64,000 bases of DNA from Ixodes scapularis (lineage: Eukaryota; Arthropoda; Arachnida; Ixodida; Ixodidae). Where the stretch lies: assembly GCF_016920785.2 (NCBI RefSeq), contig NW_024609846.1, positions 120,617,473 to 120,681,472 on the forward strand. Reading direction: 5' to 3'. The notes under the pieces were generated by a model. That model was given only the letters and a program-made list of their open reading frames with translations, was not told where the DNA came from and made no database searches. Position numbers and translations under genes: made by a program. This document shows positions 53,571-63,545 of the stretch, in pieces. Each line of letters begins with the position of its first letter. The first letter of the stretch is position 1.

Positions 53571-54266
53571 ATCCCGAACGAAGCGTCGATAATAGGCACA
53601 AAGTCCAAGGAATCTTCGCACGGCCTTCTTATCTGTCGGCGCTGGAAATGCCGCCACGGCGCGAGTCTTCTCGGGGTCTGGGCGGACGCCGTCGTTACTA
53701 ACCACGTGGCCAAGGAACTTCAGTTCGTCATAGGCGAACCGGCACTTCGACGGCTTGAGTGTGAGTCCGGCGGTCTGAATGGCTTGAAGAACAGCTCGGA
53801 GTCGTCTCAAGTGCTCATCGAAGTCAGCTGAAAATACTACAACGTCGTCAAGGTAGACGAGACAACTCTGCCACTTCAGCCCTGCCAGTACGGTGTCCAT
53901 GACACGCTGGAAAGTTGCTGGCGCCGTGCATAGTCCGAAGGGCATCACCTTGAACTCGTACAGTCCATCCGGCGTGACAAAGGCTGTCTTCTCTCGGTCC
54001 CGTTCGTCGACCTCGATTTGCCAGTAGCCGCTCTTCAGGTCCATCGATGAAAAGTATCGAGAGTGGCGCAGCCGGTCTAGAGTGTCGTCGATGCGGGGGA
54101 GTGGGTAGACGTCTTTCTTCGTAACCGTGTTGAGCTGCCGGTAGTCCACGCAGAACCGAAGAGTTCCGTCCTTCTTCTTAACCAGCACGACTGGAGAGGC
54201 CCATGGACTGCTTGAAGGTTGGATTATGTCGTCATTCAGCATCTCTTGAGTTTGCTGATGGATCAC
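53571..54266 (-). pseudogene. Ty3/gypsy reverse transcriptase domain
   Basis: RT core: SSPWASPVVLVKKKDGTLRF, CVDYRQLN, FSSMDLKSGYWQI (catalytic Asp in motif A), FGLCTAPATFQR and VYLDDVVVFS (active-site Y-L-D-D intact). It ends at KFLGHVVS and FLGLCAYYRRFVRDFA, after which the frame is lost to a shift near 53560. Upstream it is separated from the protease only by an in-frame TAG at 54267-54269. There is no independent start codon. Confidence 0.9.
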
Positions 54267-55160
54267 CTACCTTTCCTTAGCGGAGACTCTGTACGGCGAT
54301 CGATGCACAGGGCGCGCGTCGTCCTCGGTAACGATGCGGTGCTTGGCAACCGCGGTCTGGCGCACCTTCGACGACGTCGCAAAGCAGTCGCGGTATTCGG
54401 CGAGGAGGTTAACCAGCTGACGCCGTTTAGGGTCCGGAAGCTTAGGGTCAATGTCGAGCTGCGCTGGCGACGTACTGTCTTGCAGGGGCGGCGAGGATTC
54501 GTCAGTAATCGCGGTGATTTCGGCGAGGTTTCGGAGTTTCTCGACGTGGCCCACGGCTGCACCTTTCGTGAGGTGTTGCGTTTCGTTTCGGAAGTTCGTC
54601 ACGAGGGCCACAGTCCGCCCATCCTGAAGTTCAGCTACTCCCCTTGCGACGCCTATGCCTCTTCCCAGGAGCAATTGGAGGCTTCCCTCGAGAAGAACTT
54701 CGCCACAGGAAGCTTCATCGATCCCGACAAGTACGAAAACACTCGACCGCGGTGGTAGGTTTACGTGGTTTGCGAGGACTCGGACCGTGGGTGACGTCGC
54801 TTGGGGTTCCTCCGCTGGTGGAGCAGGTTTTCGTAGCGTCAGCCGGTTTGTTCCGAGGTCGATGACGGCGCCATACTCGCAGAGAAAGTCCATTCCGAGG
54901 ATAACGTCCCTCGAACAGTCTTGCAGAATGACGAACTTGACGGGGCACGTTTCACCGTGGATCTCGACGCGAGCAGTGCATCTCCCGACTGGTGTGATGA
55001 GATGTCCTCCGGCGGTTCGTATTTGGGGTCCTTCCCACGGCGTCATGACTTGTCGAAGGCGGCGGGAGAGCCTCCCACTCAAGAGTGAGTAGTCTGCTCC
55101 GGTGTCCACGAGTGCCGATGCGTCGTGGCCGTCGATGACGACGTTCAGGTTGTTGGACAC
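54267..55160 (-). pseudogene. Ty3/gypsy aspartic protease and RT N-terminal linker
   Basis: SALVDTGADYSLLS is the retropepsin active site (DTG at residues 19-21 of this segment), followed by a flap-like region and VILGMDFLCEYG. The remaining 180 residues are the linker to RT, with RQTAVAKHRI and HRSPYRVSAKER near the end. The frame differs from that of gag, so a frameshift would be needed to make Gag-Pol. No ATG begins it; the frame opens further upstream toward gag. It ends at the TAG 54267-54269. Confidence 0.85.
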
Positions 55161-55276
55161 CGTTGCAGGGGCGTCGTAGCGATGCGTGGCGTCGGGAGAG
55201 TGGGAGCGCTCCGGCGTTCTTGGAGGCTCTTTACTCGGGTCGTCTTCGGCAACGGCACCTCCAGGCGTTGCCGCAC

Positions 55277-56695
55277 TTAGTTTTCCCGACGAAATAGGGG
55301 GGACAGGCTGTCACGGCGCGACCGACGGAAAGGCGACGCGGAACGTCGGGGGGATGGAGAACGGGAACCTCGTGGTGCGGTGGGCGCTGGTGACGGAGGG
55401 CGACGGAGGTATTCCTCGATGTCCCTTGGTCGTTCTCCAACACGAGGTCGACGGTCGTTTGGAGCGAATCCTCGCAGGCCGAGATGGCGGTAGGGGCACC
55501 TCCGGTAAACGTGGTCAGCCTCCCTGCAGTGGAAGCACACCGGGCGTCCGTCATCCGTGCGCCACACGTCGGTCTTTCGAAGTCCACGCTGCTCTTGGCG
55601 CGGCGCGTACTGTGGCGAAGAGACTTCTCGTCGGGGTGCAGATGGGTACTGCCGAGCAATAGGAGGCTGCGGACGACGAACAACAGCGGCATAGGTCACA
55701 GCTGGTGGTTCCGGTGCGGCGTCGGCGAGAACGTCTGGCTGGAGCGCTTGCTGGACCTCTCCTCGAACAATCTCGGCGATCGAGAGTGAAGCTGGACGTT
55801 CGGTGGCAGGTATCAGCTTCTTCAGTTCTTCACGGACGATGTCCCGGACTATTTCTCGGATCCCCGGAATATTGGGGCTGAGGGCGCAGCTTGACGGCGT
55901 GGGTGCAGCGACGGCAGGAGCTCGATGGAAGTGAGCGGCTCGTGCTTGCAGGGCCCGTTCAATGTTGGTCGCCTCTGTTACAAACGTTTCGACGGTGGTC
56001 GGCGGGTTGCGGACGAGGCCTCCGAAGATGTCATCTCGTACGCCTCGCATCAGGATCCGCAACTTCTTTTCGTCGGTGGCTTGAGGGTCGGCGCGAGTGA
56101 CCAGGCGCAGGACATCCTCGACGAAACTGGTGATGGTCTCGTTTCCGCCCTGGGTTCTCATTCGAAGAAGGTCCTCGGCCCTTTCCCGTCGATACTGGTT
56201 AGTGAAGGTTCGCCTGAACTCATTCTTGCAGGCGGTCCACGAGATCAACGAAGTCTCCCGATTGTCGAACCAGTGCCTGGCCGTTCCTTCGAGCGCGAAG
56301 TAAAGGTTCTGCAGACGCTGGTCGTCCGTCCATCGGTTGTGCTGGGCCACCCGCTCGTACTGTTGAAGCCAGTCCTCGACGTCTTCGTGCGCGTCCCCGT
56401 GGAATGGCGTTGGAGTACGGGGTGCGAGGGGCAGGTAGATGAAGGCAGGAGCGGCCGGGGTCTGCGACTGGTTGGCCATCGTCGTCGTCTTCGGCTTGGG
56501 CTTGTCCAGTAACGAACCGTATTCAGGATCCTCACCCTTGATGCGCCGGCTGGTCTGGGTTTCGGGTTCCGCGGGGACTGGTCTCCTCACTGGGTTTGGA
56601 ACTGGACTTGCACTGCGGGCTCTTGGACGGGAACGCTGCACGGGCATGCGGTACCCCGCACCTAGCTCCACCAAAATGTCACGGGTGGTGACCAA
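55277..56695 (-). CDS. Ty3/gypsy Gag, open 472-codon frame
   Basis: Structural protein that forms the virus-like particle. Residues 90-230 match the retrotransposon gag (capsid-like) layout: HWFDNRETSLISWTACKNEF, FTNQYRRERAEDLLRMR and KLRILMRGVRDDIFGG. A CCHC zinc knuckle, CFHCREADHVYRRC, lies at 387-400. The C-terminus is rich in Arg, Ser and Pro. The first ATG of the frame (56695) is inside the LTR; the Met at codon 17 (56647), just inside the primer-binding region, is a more natural start. No stops interrupt it. The next domain, protease, is in a different frame. Confidence 0.9.
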   Translation of the reverse strand: MVTTRDILVELGAGYRMPVQRSRPRARSASPVPNPVRRPVPAEPETQTSRRIKGEDPEYGSLLDKPKPKTTTMANQSQTPAAPAFIYLPLAPRTPTPFHGDAHEDVEDWLQQYERVAQHNRWTDDQRLQNLYFALEGTARHWFDNRETSLISWTACKNEFRRTFTNQYRRERAEDLLRMRTQGGNETITSFVEDVLRLVTRADPQATDEKKLRILMRGVRDDIFGGLVRNPPTTVETFVTEATNIERALQARAAHFHRAPAVAAPTPSSCALSPNIPGIREIVRDIVREELKKLIPATERPASLSIAEIVRGEVQQALQPDVLADAAPEPPAVTYAAVVRRPQPPIARQYPSAPRREVSSPQYAPRQEQRGLRKTDVWRTDDGRPVCFHCREADHVYRRCPYRHLGLRGFAPNDRRPRVGERPRDIEEYLRRPPSPAPTAPRGSRSPSPRRSASPFRRSRRDSLSPLFRREN

Positions 56696-57087
56696 ATGAA
56701 CAATAAATAAACAGAAAGAAATAAAAGCTTAATGTGGCGAACTTGTGCCAAAAATAAAATGGGTACAAAAGATAATAACAGAGCGTCGCGGGCATCGAAG
56801 TCGGCGTGACAGCAGAGTCGAACGCTGGGACGAGACTGACTCCGGCTTGCCCGCGGAGCCGCTTTTGTACACACGTTGGCTTCTGGAGCATTCGACGTAG
56901 AAGGTTCGACGCGTGGAACATTCTGACCTCGAATCAGCTAGACGGTTCTCGATTTCACCAGAACATCACATTACAGTGTCAACAAAAATGCATAGCCGCG
57001 GCCAGGAATCGAACCCTGGCCCTTCGCGTGGGAGGCAAGCGCGATAACCGTTAGGCTACGGCCATGCTGCCTACTTGGCGCGCGGAA
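56677..57087 (-). repeat. 5' LTR (right) of the Ty3/gypsy element
   Basis: 411 bp, highly similar to 51201-51611. The outermost bases read AA on the plus strand where the other copy has CA, so the terminal TG of the minus strand is TT here. Flanked by ATAT at 57088-57091. Confidence 0.95.
56995..57066 (-). tRNA. tRNA-Gly(CCC)-like Pol III unit in the 5' LTR
   Basis: Same A box, anticodon loop, B box and T5 terminator as the left LTR copy. The only differences are two bases at its 5' edge (plus-strand GGCCATG instead of GGCCGCG), which lie in the acceptor or leader. Conservation of the promoter boxes in both LTRs is expected if the copies are young, and is not by itself evidence of selection. 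Confidence 0.75.
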
Positions 57088-57211
57088 ATATTCTTAAAAG
57101 TCGGTTATGCAAAAGAAAAACCATTTCAGGTAAAATGAATATAACACTCCACAACCAAACTTTATATATCTGAATCGGAACCTGGATCGCGTTTAAACGT
57201 TCAATAAGCCG

Positions 57212-57470
57212 GAACAACCGTCCGAGTCAGAACATCCTACGCGTCAAATCGTCCAACGAGTCAAAACATCCATCCGAGTCAGAACATCTAACGCGTCAAA
57301 ACGTCAAACGAGTCAGAACATCCCTCTGAGTCAGAACATCCAAGGCGTCAAAACGTCCAACGAATCAGAACATCCATCCGAGTCAGAACATCCATCCGAG
57401 TCAGAACAAAACATCCATGTATGGACTTTTTGACTCGATGGACGGTTTGACGCGTTGGATGTTCTGGCAC
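57212..57470 (+). repeat. Left arm, minisatellite A1
   Basis: Units of 17-18 bp, GAGTCAGAACATCCATCC and variants. At about 57420-57468 the orientation flips (GACTCGATGGACGG, then GACGCGTTGGATGTTCTGG). The same flip occurs in the right arm at about 61200-61260. Confidence 0.9.
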
Positions 57471-57471
57471 C

Positions 57472-57735
57472 ATGACAGAACAGCACACGACATAACAGCA
57501 CGCGACAAAACAGCACGGTCAAAACAGCACGCGTCAAAACAGCACAGCGTCAAAACAGCACGGCGACAAAACAGCACGCGTCAAAATAGCACGCGACAAA
57601 ACAGCACAGCGTCAAAACGGCACAGCGACAGAAGGGCACGTGCCAAAACAGCACTGCGTCAAAACAGCACTGCGTCAAAACAGCACGACGTCAAAACAGC
57701 ACAGCGACAAAATAGCACAGCGTCAAAACATGACA
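57472..57735 (+). repeat. Left arm, minisatellite A2
   Basis: About 17 units of 15-16 bp, AGCACGCGTCAAAAC and variants alternating CGTC/CGAC. A1 and A2 share the core GTCAAAACA, so one probably derives from the other. The long frame crossing it is a repeat artefact. Confidence 0.9.
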
Positions 57736-57748
57736 TTGACAATATAGC

Positions 57749-59475
57749 TAGGGTTCGGCGTTTTCGGTTTTTATTATTTGAAATTCCGCGCATTTTTTTT
57801 TTTTGGTTTTTATTCCAAACAAAAGTTTTCGGTTTATTGCGGTGAATATTTGTAGACTCATAAACTTCTCAGTTATATTAGGTTTATTGACAAAAAACAG
57901 TATACTAACGAAAATGCAATAATTAAAAGCGTTTGTGTAAAATGTATATTGAGTACCAGGTACTGGTCTTCTTATTTGTTGCCGTCTTTAGCAGCCGACG
58001 CGACCAGTTCTGTAACACGCACTGGGGCCTTATCGTGAACTGAAATTATTGTCGTGTGATCGTATTTGTACGCAGGACGAGTATGACATCCAGTACCACT
58101 TCGGTCGGAGAGGCAAATATCAAGATGGAGAAATTAGCAAGCATTGTACTCAATGCGCTTTCCCCCATTTTCACGACTGCGAGAGGTGATAAATTCGCGC
58201 CGACGGCGAGAATGACATTAAAACACTCGTATTTATGCCCTCCTCTAGTAGACGGAAGCTAGGGGTGTTAAACAATGCGCGGCATTTACGGACGCTCTTG
58301 ATTTCCGTTGTTTGATTTCACGACTAAACTCTCTTCTTTTAACAAAAACTTCGGTACAAATACCTATCAGGTGAAAAACCAGATTTCTTCCTGAAGACCC
58401 CTGCGCCCCCGGTTGAAAGTTGAACCGATCTCGCAGACAAGCTGAAAACTTCGAAAGGAAGTGGTAATAAGGACAGTAACGAGTAGGGTTCCGTGTTTTC
58501 GGAGTTTAGTTTTCGTCAAGTTCGGAGGGTGTTCTTCTGAGCTTATTTTTTGCCAAAAATTCGTAGTTTATCGGAGTTTCTTTTTGTTTGATTCCGAATT
58601 CTCTGAAATTCGGAGCTCAATTGCGCAGTGTTTTTTTTATTAAAAATAAACAAATAATATCCAAATGTAAACGCATGCTGGACAAAAAAGAAAAAAAAAC
58701 GCGATTGTATCAATTAATATTTTCTTCACATGGATTTGGCGTTGGTGCCATTACTACTGGCAATACTAATTTGTCCTAGAACAAAAGTGGCACACAAGTG
58801 TTATTTCGATAAAGGTCGATACCTTAAAATCAATATCCTACTGGAGGTAGTTGCTGGGAAGCCTGTATTCATTCCATGCTATTCCATCAACCTAACTCGC
58901 GGCCGCGAGAGGCAGAGTGGAAAAGGATGAAATAGAGAAGTTTCAACTGTTCTCTTCCCCACTTTATGTAATTTCTATGGTCTATAGCTTTCACGGTTAC
59001 AGAAACACAACCTCTCCTTCCTCTCAGGCACAAATAGTATGACCCAAACCGGAAACATAAACAGTGACTTTTGTCTTGACCCGATAGCACAGTGACCTGT
59101 TGTTCTGACCGAAATTGGAAGGATATGTGGGGTGGCATTGTCCCAGGAACATTTACTCTATGCGCTGATTAAACCATTAATTGTAAAATATATATGCGTG
59201 TATGTGTGTGGGGGGGGGGGGGGGGGGGGGATTGGCACATCGAAATTCAGAGTTTATCGGATAAATCGGAATAGACGAAACTTTTACCGGCGGGTAACAC
59301 CAAACCCTAGGTATGAGTCACATTCTCCCGCCTCCCCCCCTCCCCCAACACACACACACCACTCCAAACACCCTCGAAAATACTGAACGTTTTCAGTTAG
59401 GACCGAATTTGGACAAATGAATTCGGCGTACTTTTACCGGTTATATTCGGTTTAACCCGAAAACTCTGAACCCTA
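57749..59475. mobile_element. hAT-type element in the foldback core
   Basis: The left end TAGGGTTCGGCGTTTTCGG (57749) and right end (complement TAGGGTTCAGAGTTTTCGG, ending 59475) match at 17 of 19. Flanking 8-mers are AATATAGC (57741-57748) and AACATAGC (59476-59483), differing at one base. No transposase is present. A second, related element (58484-59309) is nested inside. Same terminal family as the element ending at 6495. Confidence 0.8.
58484..59309. mobile_element. Nested hAT-type element
   Basis: The left end TAGGGTTCCGTGTTTTCGG (58484) matches the right end of the element at 6495 at 18 of 19 positions. The right end is CCAAACCCTA at 59309, with ACTTTTACCGG further in, as in the outer element. 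Flanking 8-mers GTAACGAG and GGTATGAG agree at only 5 of 8, so the right boundary is less certain. Contains a poly-G tract at about 59210-59230. Confidence 0.6.
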
Positions 59476-59483
59476 AACATAGC

Positions 59484-60464
59484 TTTTGAAGTTAAAAAAT
59501 GCATGTCTCAAATAAGGCATTGTAAAGGAATTGAGGTTCTAGGCCAATTCGTTGAAAGCCAACTCGTCGACGGCCAATTTTTCGAATCTGTTCTTTTGGA
59601 AGCAAGTTCGGAAAGGGGAGAATACTCGATGCGCGCATGAGGGTTCCCTGGGCAGTACCGAAGCCCCCGCTGGTGCTTATTCTGGCTAGTTTGTAGCGTG
59701 AGCTGCACTGGCCGAGGTTGAGAAGTTTCGCGTGGCTCGCATAATGAGCCGTGCTCCGTGCTGCGCATGCGTGAGGAGCAGGGACGTCACACGGTGCACA
59801 GCTGGCGCGCCGGAGCCGCCGCGCCCACCTCGCCGGTTTGCGCATTCCAGAGGAGTGACGTCATAGCCGCGGCAGACGCACTGGCGCCACCGCGTGCCCA
59901 GCTGTGCGCCTCCGTTGCGCAGTAGCCAAGTCTGACGCTGCACCGAAGCCGGTTGATAGCGCGTCTCATTTTCTGCGCATAAGGTCACACTACGTATATC
60001 CTGGCATAGCCGAGCTAAGCCACCGCAATTTTTTCGAGCATTTTTGCTCGTTTTAACGCGCAAGTTTGCTGGTGATATCGCCTACAATAAATAATTCAAT
60101 CGCACGGCAATGTGCTGTCGTTATTTGTTAAAAGGAAAAACAGAAAGCGTGCGCGGCAACGGTGTGTTCAGCCCATGCTGCAGTGTAAGGCCAGAGCATT
60201 GAGGCTGCGGCATTTTACTGCTTCACCGGCTTCCACTCGATCAAGGCCCTTCGTCGGCAATAATCTGTGAATTTAAATCAAAACGTACAACTTCTCGCCT
60301 GCAAGCTCCAGCCACGTGTTTCGAGGAGATTTTATTCACGGCGAATGTAGCCCGCAGAATCGGTGCCCATGGTACACCTTGAATACGCTCCACATTAAAG
60401 TCACCTTATCTTACCGTTTCTATCAATGAATCTGTACACGGCGCATCTCCCGCTTTTTTTTTCT

Positions 60465-60495
<31 letters not shown>

Positions 60496-60930
60496 GTTTT
60501 ACACTTAGGTGGTAATTACGAAACGAGGAGTGCTACGGAACCTCACCGGACCGCCACAAACCATGGCAGTTCATTACTTGAACTTATGGATATCTTTTTC
60601 CCAGTAACTTTTCCTCTTTCCCTGATACTTCAAAAAAGACCAGACAACGCAGCCAACATCGACGCGAAGGTATCCCCTCTGACTACCCAATCTCTTCAGA
60701 GATTAGCGTAGTTAAGTAGTAGTAACTACTGCTACCTTTTTTGTTTTTAGCAATCACACAGCAGCAGCACTCGGGACACTGACTTGAGTGCGATGCCGTC
60801 GCCGCCAGCGTACTTTTTTTTTTTATTGTTTCTCCACTAGCTGCTAAATAATGCCACGCAATGTCCAACTCTTTTTCTTTGCGTTCTGTTTTGTTTTCAT
60901 ATAACGCTACCTATGACAGCCTTTTTACAT
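59484..60930. other. Foldback core, unassigned; short 15-bp triplication inside
   Basis: 59543-59587 is three tandem 15-mers starting GCCAA (GCCAATTCGTTGAAA, GCCAACTCGTCGACG, GCCAATTTTTCGAAT). A poly-G tract of about 28 lies at 60466-60493. Overlapping minus frames at 59492-60063 have no recognised motif. No gene is supported. Confidence 0.5.
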
Positions 60931-61148
60931 GCGTGCTGCTTTGACGTCGTGCTGTTTTGACGCCGTGCTGTTTTGGCACGTGCTCTTCTGTCGCTGTGCC
61001 GTTCTGGCGCCGTGCTGTTTTGTCGCGTGCTATTTTGACGCGTGCTGTTTTGTCGCCGTGCTGTTATGACGCTGTGCTGTTTTGACGCGTGCTGTTTTGA
61101 CCGTGCTGTTTTGTCGCGTGCTGTTTTGTCGTGGGCTGTTCTGTCGCG
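60931..61148 (-). repeat. Right arm, minisatellite A2'
   Basis: Inverted units, GTGCTGTTTTGACGC and variants. Variant order mirrors 57472-57735. Confidence 0.9.
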
Positions 61149-61460
61149 TTCCCGGATGTTCTGACTCGGAATCCCGATTCCGAGTCAGAATGTCCAACGT
61201 GTCAAAACATCCATCGAGTCAAAACATCCATTCGTGGATGTTTTGTCTCGATGGATGTTGTCACTCGATGGATGTTCTGACTTGGAGGGATGTTCTGACT
61301 CAATGGCTGTTTGACTCTATGGATGTTTCGACTCTGATGGATGTTCTGACTCGATGGATGTATAGACACGGATAGATGTTCTGACTCGATGGATGTTTTG
61401 ACTCAATGGTTGTTTTGACTCAGATGGCTGGCATGGATATTTTGACAAGTTGAATGTTCT
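61149..61460 (-). repeat. Right arm, minisatellite A1'
   Basis: Inverted units, GATGGATGTTCTGACTC. An inner hairpin at about 61157-61187 (GACTCGGAATC..GATTCCGAGTC) and a segment in flipped orientation follow. Decays into unrelated sequence near 61460. Confidence 0.85.
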
Positions 61461-62329
61461 ATTGTTCTTTTTTTTTTTTTTTGTCTGAAAGGAAAGAGCT
61501 GTTGTGTAAACGATTTTTGACGATATGGTAAGCAAGGACCGTTTGCATACGCTCCTAGAAAAAAATTTAATCAATTATGAGGGACAAAAATGAGTTCGTT
61601 ATTTGACGGAAGTGGACAGGGTATGTTCTTATTTCTTTACTATTATTCAAACTGTGGACTGCCTTTAAGATTTCATTATCTCATTGAGACTTTGACAGTT
61701 ATTTAGGCTATTCAGTAAACGCGCGTTTTTATATGTATTCTGTGATTCCAATATCTTCAATTTTCCTCTACCAGTGTTAGTGACTTTTTATCTTCTGTTT
61801 TGTAAGGTCATTGCTGTTGTTTTCCTTGATCCCTGCTTGAACCACTGATGGTCTGTAGTTTTTATTAATAGATAAATAAACAAAACATTAAAGTTAATAT
61901 TTTTAGGGGCATGCAAACGGAGCGAAATCATTTTTCTTTCGTTTTATCACTGTATTAGGGGATGTACCCCCTCAGTGACTTTGTGAATTTCTTGTAGCTT
62001 AACGGAGCATAAAATAAAACAGTCTTTTGGTGCTCCCTCTGTATTAAAATCAGGTAGGACACGACGGCGCAGTGGCAATGGCACTCGAAACCGGCCTGCG
62101 GTAATGTTACGTGATCACGTGACGTGGCTTAAGATCAGAATTTACTTGCATTGCCGGTAAAATTCGCTGCTTTCCCTCTCGGGTGGCGTTTTATTTGCTG
62201 TCGTTTGACCCGCGCAGCTCCAGAGCACACTACTCTGCGATTCGTGGCAGCTACGTTACGCGCCGGCAAAAATTCATATATATTGTTTTATTTTTTTTTA
62301 TTTTCAATTCAAATAATATTGTTTTGAAT
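61461..62329. other. No recognisable feature
   Basis: AT-rich sequence with a poly-T at about 61469-61483. The short frames have no motifs. Confidence 0.35.
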
Positions 62330-62384
62330 CAGATGGATGTTTTGACTCAGATGTATGTTTCAACTCTGATGGATGTTCTGACTC
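62330..62384 (-). repeat. Short A1-type minisatellite
   Basis: About three units of GATGGATGTTTTGACTCA in inverted orientation. The 3' end of a LINE begins immediately after, within or at the edge of this array. Confidence 0.8.
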
Positions 62385-63545
62385 GATGATGATGATGATG
62401 ATTGGGGTTTAATGGCCCAAGAGCGACTTTGGCTATAGTGCGCGCCAGACAAAATTACTTAAGACGGCTACACTAGGAAAGAGATATTACAGTTTTCGTG
62501 GTAAAAGTTACAGCTGATGTATATATCCAGTTTTTTTCAGGAAGTCAAAAATACGGTTAAGTGGCACTAAAGGATGATCACCAAGCAAAAACATAGGATG
62601 AAATGGGAGATGACCTCTAAAAAGTTCAGGAAAACTTTGTCGGCGATGTTGGTGATGAAATCTACAATGCCATAAAATGTGCAAAACTGACAGTACTTCC
62701 CCACAGTGAGCACAGAGCTTTTCGTCTTCGCCACAAAGAAGATGTAGATGAGTCAGACGTGAATGGCCAATCCTAAGGCGGCATAAGAGAACCTCTTGTC
62801 GACGTTCCTTATGGAACGAGCTCTCCCACAGGGCCAAGATGGGTTTAATCACATGAAGTTTATTGTTGCACTCCGCATCCCACTCCAACTGCCATGCCTT
62901 GAAAAGTGATTTCATCAAAAGTGGCCTAATTAAGGTCCTGATAGGGTAACCCAAGAGTTGTTGCCGAGTCCTTTGCACTTGCAGCCAGTTGATCTGCTTG
63001 CTCATTCCCTCGAATTCCTACATGACTGGGCACCCAGCAGAATCTTATGGTGTGTCCAAGTTGGAGAGCCCGGTTTATTTTAGAGCGTATACGCAGTACA
63101 AGGGGGTTCTTTGTGGGAAGTTTCGAAGAAAGAGCCTGTATCACGCTCTGTGAATCGACAAAAAGGATAGCCTTTAATATTTTGTTACTCCTGATATGTT
63201 CAATGGCTAGAGAGACACCATAAAGCTCTGCAGAGAAAATGCTTGCCATACCATCCATTCGCAAAGCTTTCTCAAAGGCACCAGAATATACGGCACAACC
63301 AACAAAAGATGAAGATTTCGACCCATCAGTATAGAATTCAGTATAATCTATATATCTCTCCTGCAATGACTGAAACTCCTGCTGCAGGGTCTTGAGGGGA
63401 AATAGCCCGTTTATTATACTTTGTGAGCGACCAGTCGCAGAAGATCGGCACTTCGTCCCACAGAGCAACTTTTTCTTTGTGCTTTACTATGACAGCATCC
63501 TTGAGTTGAAACTGAAGGAAGGCACAAAAGCTTTGAATGCGGAAG
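62385..63545 (-). mobile_element. 5'-truncated RNase-H LINE (I-type), 3' end with ATC repeats
   Basis: On the minus strand the element begins near 63545 inside the region just before RNase H and ends in CATTAAACCCCA followed by about five ATC units (62399-62385). Terminal short tandem repeats rather than poly-A are typical of I-like elements. It has inserted in, or abuts, an A1 minisatellite. Confidence 0.75.
62508..63468 (-). pseudogene. LINE RNase H and C-terminal zinc region
   Basis: RNase H: FYTDGSKSSSFVGCAVYS with the first Asp, SAELYGVSLAIEHI with the Glu, ILFVDSQSVIQAL with the next Asp and FCWVPSHVGIRGNEQADQLA with the last. It is complete by motif. A frameshift near 62930 leads to the C-terminal part (62508 up to about 62925) with RIGHSRLTHLHLL, then C-x2-C ... 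H-x4-C (LCAHCGEVLSVLHILWHC), the usual tail of these LINEs, ending GYIHQL. The RT domain is absent because of truncation. The RNase H motif differs from that of the LINE at 19673-25031, so this is another family. Confidence 0.85.

Larger units (their letters stand above)
51201..57087 (-). mobile_element. Ty3/gypsy retrotransposon, complete structure, ATAT duplication
   Basis: Two 411-bp LTRs (51201-51611 and 56677-57087) enclose gag, protease, RT, RNase H and integrase in Ty3/gypsy order on the minus strand. ATAT lies directly outside each LTR (51197-51200 and 57088-57091). The LTRs are very similar, so insertion was fairly recent. Yet the pol region has an in-frame TAG (54267-54269), a frameshift near 53560 and an in-frame TGA (53135-53137), so it is not autonomous now. 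The TGA is consistent with decay of a CpG. The presumed primer site begins TGGTGGAGC three bases inside the 5' LTR end. Confidence 0.95.
57212..61460. mobile_element. Foldback (FB)-like element with minisatellite inverted arms
   Basis: Left arm: array A1 (57212-57470) then array A2 (57472-57735). Right arm, inverted: A2' (60931-61148) then A1' (61149-61460). The A2 arrays align unit by unit, including rare variants (AAAATAGCACGCG, and GACAGAAG followed by GCACGTGCC). Both arms carry the same small internal inversion at the A1/A2 junction. Independent expansion of a satellite cannot explain this; the arms derive from one inverted duplication. The core (57736-60930) contains a hAT-type element and unassigned sequence. 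No coding gene is seen. Confidence 0.75.

Noticed and set aside
57417..57845. Plus-strand frame of 142 codons across minisatellite A2
   Set aside because: Consists of repeated Lys/Thr/Ala/Arg words from a 15-16-bp array read in frame; not a protein.
59492..60063. Overlapping minus frames in the foldback core as a possible gene
   Set aside because: Three frames overlap, none has a domain, and one crosses the GCCAA triplication.
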